Below are positions 24,725 to 33,628 of a stretch of DNA of 35,109 nt, piece by piece. Each line of letters starts with the position of its first letter. Positions within the stretch are counted from its first letter, which is position 1. Under the pieces are notes generated by a model. It worked only from the letters and a program-made list of their open reading frames with translations. It was not told where the DNA came from and did no database searches. This stretch comes from Chloroflexota bacterium. Its GTDB lineage: Bacteria; Chloroflexota; UBA6077; CF-72. Location: assembly GCA_019239775.1 (NCBI GenBank), contig JAFAZN010000370.1:1-35109 (forward strand), read 5' to 3'. The translations under genes and the position numbers were made by a program.

Positions 24725-24806
24725 GGCGCGAGTTGGCGCGTGGCGCGAGTTGGCCCTAGCCGCGGGGGGGTTGCTGCGCGTTGAGGCTAGCCGCGGGAGT
24801 TGGCGC
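24725..24806. repeat. Degenerate short duplications after bactofilin gene
   Basis: GGCGCGAGTTGGC occurs at 24725-24737 and 24742-24754. CTAGCCGCGGG occurs at 24756-24766 and again at 24787-24797, the second copy containing the bactofilin stop. A further GAGTTGGCGC lies at about 24797-24806. The 3' end of the gene appears to have been partly duplicated in tandem. Confidence 0.6.
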
Positions 24807-25461
24807 TGCCCGCGGCCGCGGCGGCAGCTTCGGCCGCTGCGCGGCCGCCCGAGCCTGAGCTGGTGGTCGAACCGCTCGCGGCATTCGCGCTCGGGCCGCC
24901 TGGCGCCGCCATGCGCGAGTTGCCGTCAAAGTAGGCGCCCTCTTGGACGATCAGTGCGCCAGCGTTGATCTCGCCCGTGACGCGACCGGTCGGGCGTATC
25001 TCAACGCGCCCTTCACAGTAAATCTGGCCGTCCACCTGGCCGGCCACGGTGACCTGCTGGGCAGTGAGCCGCGCGGTCACCCGCGCCCTCTCCTCCACGA
25101 TGATGGTCGCCTTACTTTCAATCTCACCCTGGATGGTGCCGAGCAACCGCACGGAGCCCTCCGTTCGGAGGGTGCCCTCGAAGCTGGTGTGCTCGCCAAT
25201 CAAGCTTTCTACTTCGCCGTTGTCGGACATCGGGCTGCGCACCGAGCGCGTGGTCGGCAGGCCGACATTTACGTCTGCCGCGGATGATCGAAAACTTGGG
25301 CCTGAGCCCACAGACTGTCCGGCCGCGGACGGCCCAGAAGTCGTTGCGGTCGACTGGTCGCTGGCATCTGGCACGGTCGGTGCGGCTCCTGTCTCGTCAC
25401 GGTCCTTGGACAACGCGCCACGGAACCGAGTCCATTCCTGTTCTTCGGATTTCTTGAACAT
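24787..25461 (-). CDS. Bactofilin (polymer-forming cytoskeletal protein)
   Basis: Bactofilins form stable non-nucleotide filaments that scaffold cell-wall or shape proteins. The 224-aa protein has a Ser/Thr/Gly-rich disordered N-terminus (1-83). A bactofilin beta-helix follows at about 84-183: SLIGEHTSFEGTLRTEGSVRLLGTIQGEIES, then QVDGQIYCEGRVEIRPTGRVTGEINAGALIV. The C-terminus is low complexity and rich in Ala/Gly/Ser. MFKKSEEQEW at 25461 is chosen as start; the longer open frame upstream crosses the divergent promoter region and overlaps fdhA. A GGAGGACC element lies about 10 bp before the ATG. It could help organise cell-wall synthesis together with the nearby dcw products, which is inference. 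Confidence 0.9.
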   Translation of the reverse strand: MFKKSEEQEWTRFRGALSKDRDETGAAPTVPDASDQSTATTSGPSAAGQSVGSGPSFRSSAADVNVGLPTTRSVRSPMSDNGEVESLIGEHTSFEGTLRTEGSVRLLGTIQGEIESKATIIVEERARVTARLTAQQVTVAGQVDGQIYCEGRVEIRPTGRVTGEINAGALIVQEGAYFDGNSRMAAPGGPSANAASGSTTSSGSGGRAAAEAAAAAAGSANSRG

Positions 25462-25511
25462 GTTGACTGGGGTCCTCCGAGCACGTTCGGCCTCTCGGCC
25501 GTCCGCGACCG

Positions 25512-25517
25512 AGTATA
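25512..25517 (-). promoter_or_regulatory. Candidate -10 for bactofilin gene
   Basis: TATACT on the minus strand lies 51 bp before the bactofilin ATG. A TTGTAC lies upstream at a short 13-bp spacing, so the -35 is uncertain. The region 25462-25568 also has to contain the fdh operon promoter on plus, for which no clear boxes are seen. Confidence 0.35.
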
Positions 25518-25568
25518 GAACACTCCCTCTGTACAACCCATCGCCGGGAGTGCACCATTGACCTTGCG

Positions 25569-28500
25569 TTGACAACACGCTCGCGACGCGATTTCGTGCG
25601 GCTTTCGGGGGGTGTTTCGGCCGCGCTGGGCGCCCTTGGGGCGCTCGGCGTAAGCCTGGCTCCGACCGTTGCGCACGCACGTGCGCTACGCATCCAGAAC
25701 GCCCAGTCCGTGCCGACGATATGCCCCTATTGCGCGGTTGGCTGCGGGATGATCGCGCATACGATCAACAACCAGATCGTCAACATCGAAGGTAACCCCG
25801 ACTCACCGGTCAATGAGGGCAATCTTTGCCCGAAGGGCGCGGCGAGCTACCAACTGGCGGTCAACGAACGGCGTTGGACCACCGTCAAATATCGGGCACC
25901 AAACTCCGATCATTGGGAAGATCGACCGCTCGATTGGGCGATGGATCGCATCGCGCAGCTGCTCAAACAAACGCGCGACGACACGTTCCAGGAAAGAACA
26001 GCCGACGGCAGCAGAACGCTTATGAACACCACGGCGATCTTTTCGCTGGGCGGCGCGACCATCAACAACGAGTGGAACTACGCGCATTCCAAATTGATGC
26101 GCGGCCTGGGGATCGTCGCGATCGAGAACCAGGCGCGCATATGACATAGCTCTTCTGTCCCCGGTCTGGGGACGAGCTTCGGGCGAGGCGCGGCGACGAC
26201 GTTTTCGCGCGATGTGTCCAACTCCGACGTGATCACGATCATGGGATCGGATATGGCCGAATGTCATCCGGTGGCTTTCCGCTGGGTCATGAAGGCCAAG
26301 CAAAATGGCGCGAAACTGATCCACATCGACCCGCGGTTTACGCGCACGTCGGCAGTGGCGGATATCTACGTGCCTATTCGTGCCGGGTCGGACATCGTGT
26401 TTCTGGGTGGTCTCATCAACTGGGTCATTCAAAACGAGAAATACTTTGCGGACTACGTCGTCAACTACACCAACGCGGCGACGATTATCAATCAGGATTT
26501 CCGCGACACCGAGGACATGGACGGGGTGTTTTCGGGCTACAACGCCCAGACCCGAACGTACAGCAACGCCACGTGGCAGTACGACCGTACGCAGGTGCAG
26601 CAAAACCAGCGTAATGCGGATACGCAGCAAGCCAACGTGCAGCCACAGCAACCGAACTACGGTTTTGACGCGGCGATGCAGGCGGATACGTCGCAGAACT
26701 ACGACGCGTTGGTGAAGGCCCTGGTGCCGCCGCGCGAGCAGCGCGATCCCACACTGCAGCACCCGAACTGCGCGTTTCAGATCTTGAAGCGGCACTTCTC
26801 GCGGTATACGCCCGAAATGGTCGAGCAGGTGTGCGGCTGTCCGCGCGACAAGTTCCTCGAGGTTGCCCAAACGTTGGTCGACAACTCAGGGCCAGAACGC
26901 ACCGGTTCGATGGCGTATGCCGTGGCCTGGACGCAACACACGATTGGCGTGCAGATCATTCGAGCCGCGGGAATCCTCCAGCAATTGCTCGGCAATATCG
27001 GCCGTCCCGGTGGCGGGATTCTGGCGCTGCGCGGTCACGCCAGTATTCAGGGCAGCACGGATAACCCCACGCTGTACCACTCGATTACCGGCTACATGTC
27101 GCATCCGTCGGTGCTCAAACGGCACGAGACGTTGAACGAATATCTGGCCACGGAGACGGTGCCGACGTCGTACTACTCGAACCAGCCGAAGTTCATGGTG
27201 AGCTACTTGAAGTCCATGTATGGTCAGGCCGCGACCAAAGCGAACGACTTCGCGTTTGGCTGGCATCCCCGCATTTCGGGTGACCATTCGCACATCCCGA
27301 TGATGGTCAATATGGCCGATGGCAAAGTGAAAGGCTTACTGGCCATTGGTCAGAATCCGGCTGTCGGTGGCCAGAATGCGGGATTGCAGCGCAAAGCTCT
27401 GGCAAATTTGGACTGGATGGTTGTTCGCGATTTCTTCGAGACCGAGACCGCGGCATTCTGGAAGGATTCGCCCGAAGTACAGTCTGGCGAGCTCAGACCC
27501 GCCGACATCAAAACCGAAGTCTTCTTTTTGCCCGCGGCGCATAATGCCGAAGGTGACGGCAGCTTTACCAACACGCATCGGCTGCTGCAGTGGAATGAAA
27601 AGGCCCAGGATCCGCCCAACGATGCGCGGACAGATATCTGGTTCACCTACAACCTGGGCAAGCGTCTGAAGGCGCTGTATGCGGGAAGCACGCTGCCGCG
27701 TGACCAGGGCTTCCTGAACCTCACCTGGGACTACGAGCCCGAGCCCAGCGAGGTTGCGCAGTGGCAGATCAAGGACGAGCCGAGCAGCCTCAAGGTGCTC
27801 AAAGAGATCAACGGCTACGACGCCGCGAGCGGCAATCATCTGAGCGGCTTCGGTGCACTCAAGGACGATGGCTCGACAGTCTGTGGCAACTGGATTTATT
27901 CGGGTGTGTTCCCCGCGCCAGATCGGAATCTTGCCGCTTCGCGCAGACCGGACAACTACGTCAACCTGGGCTGGGGCTTCAACTGGCCTGCCAATCGACA
28001 CATCATGTACAACCGCGCTTCGGCTCGACCGGACGGCCAGCCGTGGAGCGATCGGAAGCGCTATGTGTGGTGGGACCCGAACGCGCCACCCGCGGCGGGG
28101 ACGACGCAACCAGGCGGCTGGGTGGGCTATGACGTGCCCGACTTCACCGTCAACAAAGCGCCCAACGCGCCTGCCGACGACAACGGCGTTGGCATTGCCT
28201 GGCAGGCTGGCAGCGATCCGTTCATCATGCACGCCGATGGCCGTGCGTGGCTGTTCGTGCCGACAGGGCTGGTGGATGGACCGCTTCCGACGCATTACGA
28301 ACCGGCCGAGTCCCCGGTTCAGAACGCGCTCTATCCGCGCCAGCAGAATAGTCCCGTATTCATCTATTTCAATCGACCGGATAATCCGCTGGCCCAGGTC
28401 GGCGATCCCCAATACCCCTACGCACTCACGACGTATCGTCTGACGGAGCACTACCTGAGCGGCACGATGAGCCGCTGGTTGCCGTGGCTGGCTGAGCTCC

Positions 28501-28802
28501 AACCCGAGCTGTTCATCGAGATCAGCCCTGAGTTGGCTAACGAACGCGGCATCGCCAACCTGGATGTGGTGCGGGTCTCGACGCCACGCGCACAGATTCG
28601 GGCCCGCGCGCTGGTGACGGGCCGCCTGAGACCGTTCACGATCAACGGCCAACGGGTGCACCAGGTTGGTATGCCCTGGCACTGGGGCTACAAGGGCGTC
28701 GCGACGGGCGACGTCGTGAACTCACTCTCGTCATTGGTCATGGACCCCAATGTCTCGATGCACGAGGGCAAAGCCTTCGTCTGCAACGTGGAGAAAGCGT
28801 GA
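25569..28802 (+). CDS. Formate dehydrogenase alpha subunit, selenocysteine-containing, Tat-exported
   Basis: Molybdo- or tungstopterin enzyme oxidising formate to CO2. Reading through the in-frame TGA at 26142-26144 as selenocysteine gives 1077 aa. The N-terminus has a twin-arginine signal (SRRDFVRLSGG, then a hydrophobic Ala/Gly/Leu stretch ending AHARA). One [4Fe-4S] cluster is bound by Cys52, Cys55, Cys59 and Cys87 (CPYCAVGC...CPKG). Sec192 lies in NQARI-Sec-HSSSVPGLGTSFGRGA, equivalent to the ARV-Sec-HGPTV site of E. coli FdnG. The cofactor domains continue with VITIMGSDMAECHPV and GNIGRPGGGILALRGHASIQG, and the C-terminal beta-barrel domain. The overall length and the long central insertions match FDH-N type enzymes. 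The start is a TTG at 25569, chosen because it puts the Tat motif at the N-terminus. The stop overlaps the next gene (GTGA). Naive gene finding would split it at the TGA. Confidence 0.95.
26148..26178 (+). promoter_or_regulatory. Bacterial SECIS hairpin for Sec192
   Basis: Directly after the TGA codon, AGCTC (26148-26152) pairs with GAGCT (26174-26178), and GTCCCC (26157-26162) pairs with GGGGAC (26168-26173). The 5' strand has a TTCT bulge, and the loop is GGTCT. The GGUCU loop and bulged U are the SelB-recognised features of the E. coli fdhF and fdnG elements. The loop begins 18 bases after the UGA, within the working distance. Confidence 0.92.
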
Positions 28803-29770
28803 GCCTCGTGCGCAACCTGTTTGGACTGCCTGGTCTCGCTCAGCAGCCGGCGCCGCAGATTCCGGCGCAGCCGCAGGTTGGCAATGCGCCTGTGCCTGGC
28901 AGCGCGGTTCCGTCCACGGGAACGGGCACGCCGGCTGGACCGGTCACCTTTCAGCGCGGCCAACCGGTTGGTTTTTTCACGGACACCACGCTGTGCATCG
29001 GCTGCAAGGCCTGCGAAGTCGCGTGTAAAGAGTGGAACCAGCTGCCGGCTGAGCTGGACCCGCAGCACTTCAAGATGTCCGGGAACTCGTACGACAACAC
29101 CGTTGAGCTTTCGGGCACGACCTTCCGCCACGTGAAGTTCGTCGAGCAATTCGACGTCACCGATCCGAATCGGGTCGGCGGCCGCTGGCTGATGCTGTCC
29201 GATGTCTGCAAGCACTGCGTCCAGGCGGGTTGCCTCGAGGTGTGTCCGACGGGTGCGATCACACGTACTGAATTCGACACCGTCTACATCCAGCAGGACG
29301 TGTGCAACGGTTGTCGGTACTGCGTGGCGGGATGCCCGTTCGGTGTGATCTCGATGAACGACCAGGGCGTTGCAGGCAAGTGCACGTTCTGTTACGACCG
29401 TTTGCAGGCCGGGCTCACGCCGGCGTGCGCGCAAGCGTGCCCGACCGCCTCGATCCAGTTCGGGCCAATCGATCAGCTGCAGGCGCATGCCGACGCGCGC
29501 GTGCAGCAGCTCCAACAGGCTGGCCGCACGCAGGCGCGCCTGTATGGACGTGACGAGTCCGTGCTCGGCGGGCTGAACTCGTTCTTCCTTATTGAGGATG
29601 CGCCAGGCGTGTACGGGCTGCCCGAAGCGCCGCGCCTTCCGAGCCGAAATCTGGCCGCCAGCAGCGGCCTCGGGCTGGTCGCTGCGGTGTTGGCGGGAAT
29701 CGCCGGGATGTTGGCGATACGGAAGCGCCGCGCAGAAACGGTCGTAGCCACGGAGACGCGGCCTGAGTAA
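28799..29770 (+). CDS. Formate dehydrogenase iron-sulfur (beta) subunit
   Basis: Electron-transfer subunit carrying electrons from FdhA to the membrane subunit. The 323-aa protein has sixteen cysteines in four [4Fe-4S] groups. They begin CIGCKACEVAC at residues 66-76, then CKHCVQAGCLEVCPTG, CNGCRYCVAGCPFG, and CTFCYDRL...CAQACPTASI. A C-terminal membrane helix (GLGLVAAVLAGIAGMLAIRKRR, about 289-310) would anchor it, as in FdnH. It lacks its own signal peptide and is expected to travel with the Tat-exported alpha subunit. An unusual Pro/Gln/Gly-rich linker (residues 12-50) precedes the first cluster domain. The start is GTG, overlapping the fdhA stop. Confidence 0.95.
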   Translation: MSLVRNLFGLPGLAQQPAPQIPAQPQVGNAPVPGSAVPSTGTGTPAGPVTFQRGQPVGFFTDTTLCIGCKACEVACKEWNQLPAELDPQHFKMSGNSYDNTVELSGTTFRHVKFVEQFDVTDPNRVGGRWLMLSDVCKHCVQAGCLEVCPTGAITRTEFDTVYIQQDVCNGCRYCVAGCPFGVISMNDQGVAGKCTFCYDRLQAGLTPACAQACPTASIQFGPIDQLQAHADARVQQLQQAGRTQARLYGRDESVLGGLNSFFLIEDAPGVYGLPEAPRLPSRNLAASSGLGLVAAVLAGIAGMLAIRKRRAETVVATETRPE

Positions 29771-30663
29771 TGCCGACTGATTTCGATCCGAACTTCCAGG
29801 TCCCGCACTGGGGCTGGTGGATCGTCCTGTACTTCTTCGCGGGCGGGCTCACCGGCGGGATCTATTTCGCAGCGGCCTGGCTCGACCTGTTTGGCGAGCG
29901 GGCGGACCGCGTCGCCATGCGCGTGGGTCACCTCGTCGCGTTGCCGCTGCTGCTCGTTTGCGCAGTCTTTCTCACCGCGGATCTCGGCCAACCGTTGCGC
30001 TTCTGGCACATGATCTTTCAGAGCGAGAATTTTCCGGGGCCGATTTTCAAGGTCTATTCGCCGATGTCGTTCGGGTCGGCACTTCTCGCGGCGTTTGGCC
30101 TTGTGGCATTTCTTTCTTTCGTCGATGCGCTCTTTGGCCGCGGTCGCTGGGTGCACGCGCCTGGCAACGTGATCGGGAAGATCCTCTCGGTCATCGGCGC
30201 GATTGCCGGCCTTGCGCTGGCCAGCTACACGGGTGTGCTCTTGAACGTCGGCAACGAGCCAGTTTGGGGCAACAGTCCATGGATCAGCGCGCTGTTCCTG
30301 TTCTCGGGCGTGTCAACTGGCATTGCGGCATTGATGCTCCTTGCGCGGAGTGCACCGCAGACAACCGTCGAAAAGTTGTCCGAAGCCGACAACTACATGA
30401 TGCTGTTCGAGCTGATCAGCCTGGTGGTGTTCCTGGTGACGTTGGGCGCCGTTGGCGCACGCTTCATCTTTGGAAGCCCAAGCCTGATCCTGTTTGCCGT
30501 GGTAATCGTCCTGGGGCTGCTCGCACCCCTCCTGCTGCACTGGCGCCGAGGCATCTTCGGGAGCCAGCGCACCGCCTCCATCGCATCAGCTCTCCTGGTC
30601 CTCGTTGGAGGCTTCGTCTTGCGATGGGCTGTGCTGGCAGGACCGCAAGGTATCGGTTTGTGA
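29770..30663 (+). CDS. NrfD-type membrane anchor subunit of formate dehydrogenase
   Basis: Polytopic subunit of 297 aa of the NrfD/PsrC family, which passes electrons to the quinone pool without haem. The N-terminal FQVPHWGWWIVLYFFAGGLTGGIYF and the following LPLLLVCAVFLTADLGQPLRFWHMIF are diagnostic. About eight hydrophobic segments are visible (roughly 15-35, 51-71, 98-121, 137-157, 170-191, 210-232, 238-257, 270-290). It takes the place of the cytochrome b556 (FdnI) subunit of E. coli FDH-N. The ATG shares a base with the fdhB stop (TAATG). Confidence 0.93.
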   Translation: MPTDFDPNFQVPHWGWWIVLYFFAGGLTGGIYFAAAWLDLFGERADRVAMRVGHLVALPLLLVCAVFLTADLGQPLRFWHMIFQSENFPGPIFKVYSPMSFGSALLAAFGLVAFLSFVDALFGRGRWVHAPGNVIGKILSVIGAIAGLALASYTGVLLNVGNEPVWGNSPWISALFLFSGVSTGIAALMLLARSAPQTTVEKLSEADNYMMLFELISLVVFLVTLGAVGARFIFGSPSLILFAVVIVLGLLAPLLLHWRRGIFGSQRTASIASALLVLVGGFVLRWAVLAGPQGIGL

Positions 30664-30827
30664 ACCGCGTGGTGGCGGCTGTTCTGGCGATCCTCGTAGC
30701 CGCCGCCTCGATCGCGTGTTCGCCCGAAGCCTCACGCGCCCGTAATGGCGGCCCCGGCGCCGACGTTGGGAATCATTCGCCGAATTCGCCATCGCCGTCC
30801 ACGCCCCCAGCATTGCCGGGCGGCTAG
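30660..30827 (+). CDS. Small putative lipoprotein in the fdh operon
   Basis: 55-aa protein starting at a GTG that overlaps the stop of the membrane subunit (GTGA). A basic start (MNR) and hydrophobic stretch (VVAAVLAILVAAASIA) end at Cys20, giving a plausible but non-ideal lipobox (SIAC). The mature part is only 35 residues, rich in Ser, Pro, Gly and Asn, with no domain. It would be a lipid-anchored peptide outside the membrane beside the FDH complex. I do not recognise it. The coupled start and signal-like shape argue that it is real. Confidence 0.6.
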   Translation: MNRVVAAVLAILVAAASIACSPEASRARNGGPGADVGNHSPNSPSPSTPPALPGG

Positions 30828-30853
30828 CTGCCAACTGCGCCACAATCTCCGAC

Positions 30854-31780
30854 GTGACGGATCGTCTGATGTTGCTGGACCGTCGGGTTGCCGGGCTGCG
30901 CAAATCGCGTCCTGATCTCGGCGAGGCGCTCGATCTCCAGGAGGTGCTGGTGCGCACCGCGCTCACGGCAGCGCGACCGCCGCAGGCGGAACCGTTCCCG
31001 CTGCCGCGCGAGGCAGCGGCGGCACGCGCACGCGACGGAGTGCCGCTGTTGCACGACCAACCCATCGCACTCGACGTCAACTTCGCGGCGGACCTGTTCA
31101 GTCGTCTCGCAAACTCGTTGGCCGACCGCGATCAACCCGAGCTCCGTCCACAACTGGACGCCCTTGTTGAGGCCGCGACCACTGGCCAGCTGGACCCGGA
31201 GCGCCTGTTTGCAGAGGCGTTTGTGCAACACGTCGACCACGTCGCCGAGCTTGCGGCGAGTAGTGGAGTCGACGCCGAGTTGCTCGCGACGCTGGCGCAT
31301 CAGGCCGTCGCGCCGCTCTTGCGCGCGTATGCTGAGCGCCTGATGCCCGTGCTGGAGCGCGCAGGCGGCGAACTGTGGCAGCGCGGCTATTGTCCAATCT
31401 GCGGCGGATGGCCGCTGCTCGGCGAGCTGCGCGGCGTGGAGCTCTCGCTGTGGCTGCGATGCTCGGCCTGCGGCAGCGGCTGGCGTGGCCGGCGCCTGGA
31501 CTGCCCGTACTGTGCGAATGACGACCACCGCCGCCTTGGAACGCTCGTCCCCGATGGCGAGAACCGCTACCGCCTCTCGGTGTGTGAGCGCTGCAAGGGC
31601 TATCTCAAGGTGGGCAATGCCTTCGACCCGCCACCGCCCGAGTTGCTGCCAATCGAGGACGTGGTCACGCTGCACCTGGACGTCGTCGCGATCGAGCGCG
31701 GGTACCGGCGACCCGGCGGCAGCGGCTATCGCATCGAGCTGGCTGTGCCCGAAGGCGAGTGGCTCGAGGAGCTGGCATGA
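30854..31780 (+). CDS. fdhE: Formate dehydrogenase accessory protein FdhE
   Basis: Cytoplasmic chaperone-like protein required for active respiratory FDH in E. coli; it binds iron through CxxC motifs and interacts with the catalytic subunit. The 308-aa protein has four CxxC pairs: Cys180/183 (GYCPICGGWP), Cys203/206, Cys217/220 (LDCPYCAND) and Cys244/247 (CERCKGYLK). The last is followed by FDPPPPELLPIEDVVTLHLDVVAIERGY, the usual FdhE ending. The start is the GTG at 30854, with an in-frame ATG at 30869 as alternative. Its stop overlaps fdhD (ATGA). Confidence 0.9.
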   Translation: MTDRLMLLDRRVAGLRKSRPDLGEALDLQEVLVRTALTAARPPQAEPFPLPREAAAARARDGVPLLHDQPIALDVNFAADLFSRLANSLADRDQPELRPQLDALVEAATTGQLDPERLFAEAFVQHVDHVAELAASSGVDAELLATLAHQAVAPLLRAYAERLMPVLERAGGELWQRGYCPICGGWPLLGELRGVELSLWLRCSACGSGWRGRRLDCPYCANDDHRRLGTLVPDGENRYRLSVCERCKGYLKVGNAFDPPPPELLPIEDVVTLHLDVVAIERGYRRPGGSGYRIELAVPEGEWLEELA

Positions 31781-32589
31781 GCCTGTTGATCGACGAGGCC
31801 GAAGCCCTCACGCCTGTTGTCCCTCGCCGCTATACGCGGTTTGTGGGCGACCAGCCCGAAGCCGTCGAAGCAGGCGTCATCGGCGAGATTCGCTTCACGA
31901 TCTTTGTCGAGGACCGCGAGCTTGTCACGCTCATGTGCTCCGCATGGCAGCTCCGACCGCTGGTGGTGGGCTTTCTGTACCTGGAAGGGCTCATCGAAGG
32001 TATCGACGACCTGGAAATGCTGCGGGTGTGCCTGGAGGATCGGTTGGCAGACGTGCGGCTGGCCCACGGGTTTCCCGACGTGCCGCCGCGCAAGATTCTT
32101 ACTTCGGGGTGCACGGGCGGGGTGAGCTTCGGCAAGTACCTGGATCAGATCGAGCAGTTTCGTATCACCGATGACAACGTGTGCGTCGCGCCCGGGCAGA
32201 TGTACGGGTTGTTACGCGAGCTGTACGACAGCTCGCACCTGTACCGCGCATCGGGGGGTGTGCACACCTCGGTGCTAGCGCTGGAGGGGGAAAGCGCTCC
32301 GCGGTACGTGGCCGAAGACATTGGTCGACATAACACCATCGATAAGCTGCAGGGCATGGCGCTACTCGACGAGGTGCCGACGCGAGGAGGCGTCATCCTG
32401 GCCTCGGGCCGCATCTCCAGTGAGATGCTGTTCAAAGCGGCGATCATGGGCGTGCCGGTCGTTGGCTCGCGCACGAGCCCGACAAACCTGGCGCTCACCG
32501 TCGCTGACCGACTGAATATCACGGTCTGCGGCTACCTGCGTCAGGGCAGCATGAACGTCTACACCCACCCGGAGCGAATCCGCCCGTGA
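31777..32589 (+). CDS. fdhD: Formate dehydrogenase sulfur carrier FdhD
   Basis: FdhD transfers sulfur from a cysteine desulfurase to the molybdenum cofactor of FDH, which needs the sulfido ligand for activity. The 270-aa protein has the family segments LMCSAWQLRPLVVGFLYLEGLI (residues 52-73) and the sulfur-carrier loop TSGCTGGVSFG (Cys112). SGGVHTSVLALEG, EDIGRHNTIDKLQG, LASGRISSEMLFKAAIMG and VVGSRTSPTNLALTVADRLNITVCGY follow. The loop carries one cysteine where the E. coli protein has a CxxC pair. The ATG at 31777 is preferred to an earlier in-frame GTG because it overlaps the fdhE stop. Confidence 0.94.
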   Translation: MSLLIDEAEALTPVVPRRYTRFVGDQPEAVEAGVIGEIRFTIFVEDRELVTLMCSAWQLRPLVVGFLYLEGLIEGIDDLEMLRVCLEDRLADVRLAHGFPDVPPRKILTSGCTGGVSFGKYLDQIEQFRITDDNVCVAPGQMYGLLRELYDSSHLYRASGGVHTSVLALEGESAPRYVAEDIGRHNTIDKLQGMALLDEVPTRGGVILASGRISSEMLFKAAIMGVPVVGSRTSPTNLALTVADRLNITVCGYLRQGSMNVYTHPERIRP

Positions 32590-33608
32590 ACTCGACAGGC
32601 GGCTACGTCTACGTCCTGTATGGCGAAGACGCGTTTGGCCGCGACGAAGCCGTGCAAACGCTCAAGGACCGCATGCGTGCGTTGCCCGCGGGCGATCACA
32701 ACCTGACTGAGCTTGGACCCGACACGACCGTGGCTGGCCTGCGGCAGGCGGCCGACGTGGTCCCATTTCTCGCCGAACGCCGCATGGTCATCGTGCGTGG
32801 GCTCTTGAGTCGTCTGTCAGGCCGCACGCCTCGACGTGCTGCTCGGTCGCGCAAACCCTTGGAGGCCGGCGCGGATGAGCTCCAGTTGCTGCTGGACTAC
32901 CTGCCTGATCTGCCGCAAACCACTTCGCTCGTGTTCGTCGAGGACGGCCGCATCAATCCGGACGCGCTCACCAAAGCTATTCCCCGCGGCCGCGCGCACC
33001 TTCGCGAATATGGTCGGGTCATCGACGTGGTGGACTGGGTTCGTAAACGCGCCCGGCTGGTCGGCGTGGATATGGACGAGGGTGCGGTACGCGAGCTTGC
33101 TTCGTTGGGCGGAACCGACCTGCGCCGACTCGACAGCGAGCTTCACAAGTTAGGCGACTATGCCGCAGGTCGAACGGTGACTCGGGCCGACGTGCGCGAG
33201 ATGGTGGTCAGTCGGGACATCGCGGTGTGGTCGCTGCTGGATGGGCTCTCGGAACGACGACTCGACAAGGCGCTTGGGGCGTTGCATGCGCTGTACGCGC
33301 AAGGTGAGCCGCCCGAAGCACTGCTTGGCCGCGACATCGCGCCGCATTACCGCCGGTTGATGGTGGCGCGTGAACTGGCCCTTCTTTCAAGAGCCGAACG
33401 CGCCGCGGTTGACGTGGCCAGCCTTGGCTTGAATCCCGCGACGCTGCCGCGCTGGACCGAACAGGCTTCGGCCTTCGAGCGTTCGGAGTTGGAGCAGTCG
33501 TTGGCGGTGCTCCTCGAGTTGGACCGCCACATCAAACTAGGCGAGACAGAGCCGGAGCCATCATTGGAAGTGGCCGTTGCCCGGCTCTGCACCCGCCTTG
33601 GTGATTGA
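32586..33608 (+). CDS. holA: DNA polymerase III delta subunit HolA
   Basis: Clamp-loader subunit that opens the beta sliding clamp. The 340-aa protein begins YVYVLYGEDAFGRDEAVQTLKDRM. It has the HolA pattern ADVVPFLAERRMVIVRGLLSR (about residues 57-77) and a central TTSLVFVEDGRIN strand. RELASLGGTDLRRLDSELHKLGDYAAGRTVTRADVREMV, starting at about residue 165, follows. The C-terminal collar-domain segment VWSLLDGLSERRLDKALGALH comes next. The start is a GTG overlapping the fdhD stop (GTGA), so a replication gene is coupled to the end of the FDH operon. It may also have its own promoter. Confidence 0.92.
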   Translation: MNSTGGYVYVLYGEDAFGRDEAVQTLKDRMRALPAGDHNLTELGPDTTVAGLRQAADVVPFLAERRMVIVRGLLSRLSGRTPRRAARSRKPLEAGADELQLLLDYLPDLPQTTSLVFVEDGRINPDALTKAIPRGRAHLREYGRVIDVVDWVRKRARLVGVDMDEGAVRELASLGGTDLRRLDSELHKLGDYAAGRTVTRADVREMVVSRDIAVWSLLDGLSERRLDKALGALHALYAQGEPPEALLGRDIAPHYRRLMVARELALLSRAERAAVDVASLGLNPATLPRWTEQASAFERSELEQSLAVLLELDRHIKLGETEPEPSLEVAVARLCTRLGD

Positions 33609-33628
33609 TTGATTACTGTCGAATCTTT

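Noticed and set aside
26142-26144. Nonsense mutation making fdhA a pseudogene
   Set aside because: The TGA is exactly at the conserved Sec position and is followed by a well-formed SECIS; the frame is intact on both sides and all cofactor motifs are kept.
25803-28682. Long minus-strand open frames opposite fdhA
   Set aside because: They are high-GC shadows of the plus-strand gene; they lack domains and regulatory context.
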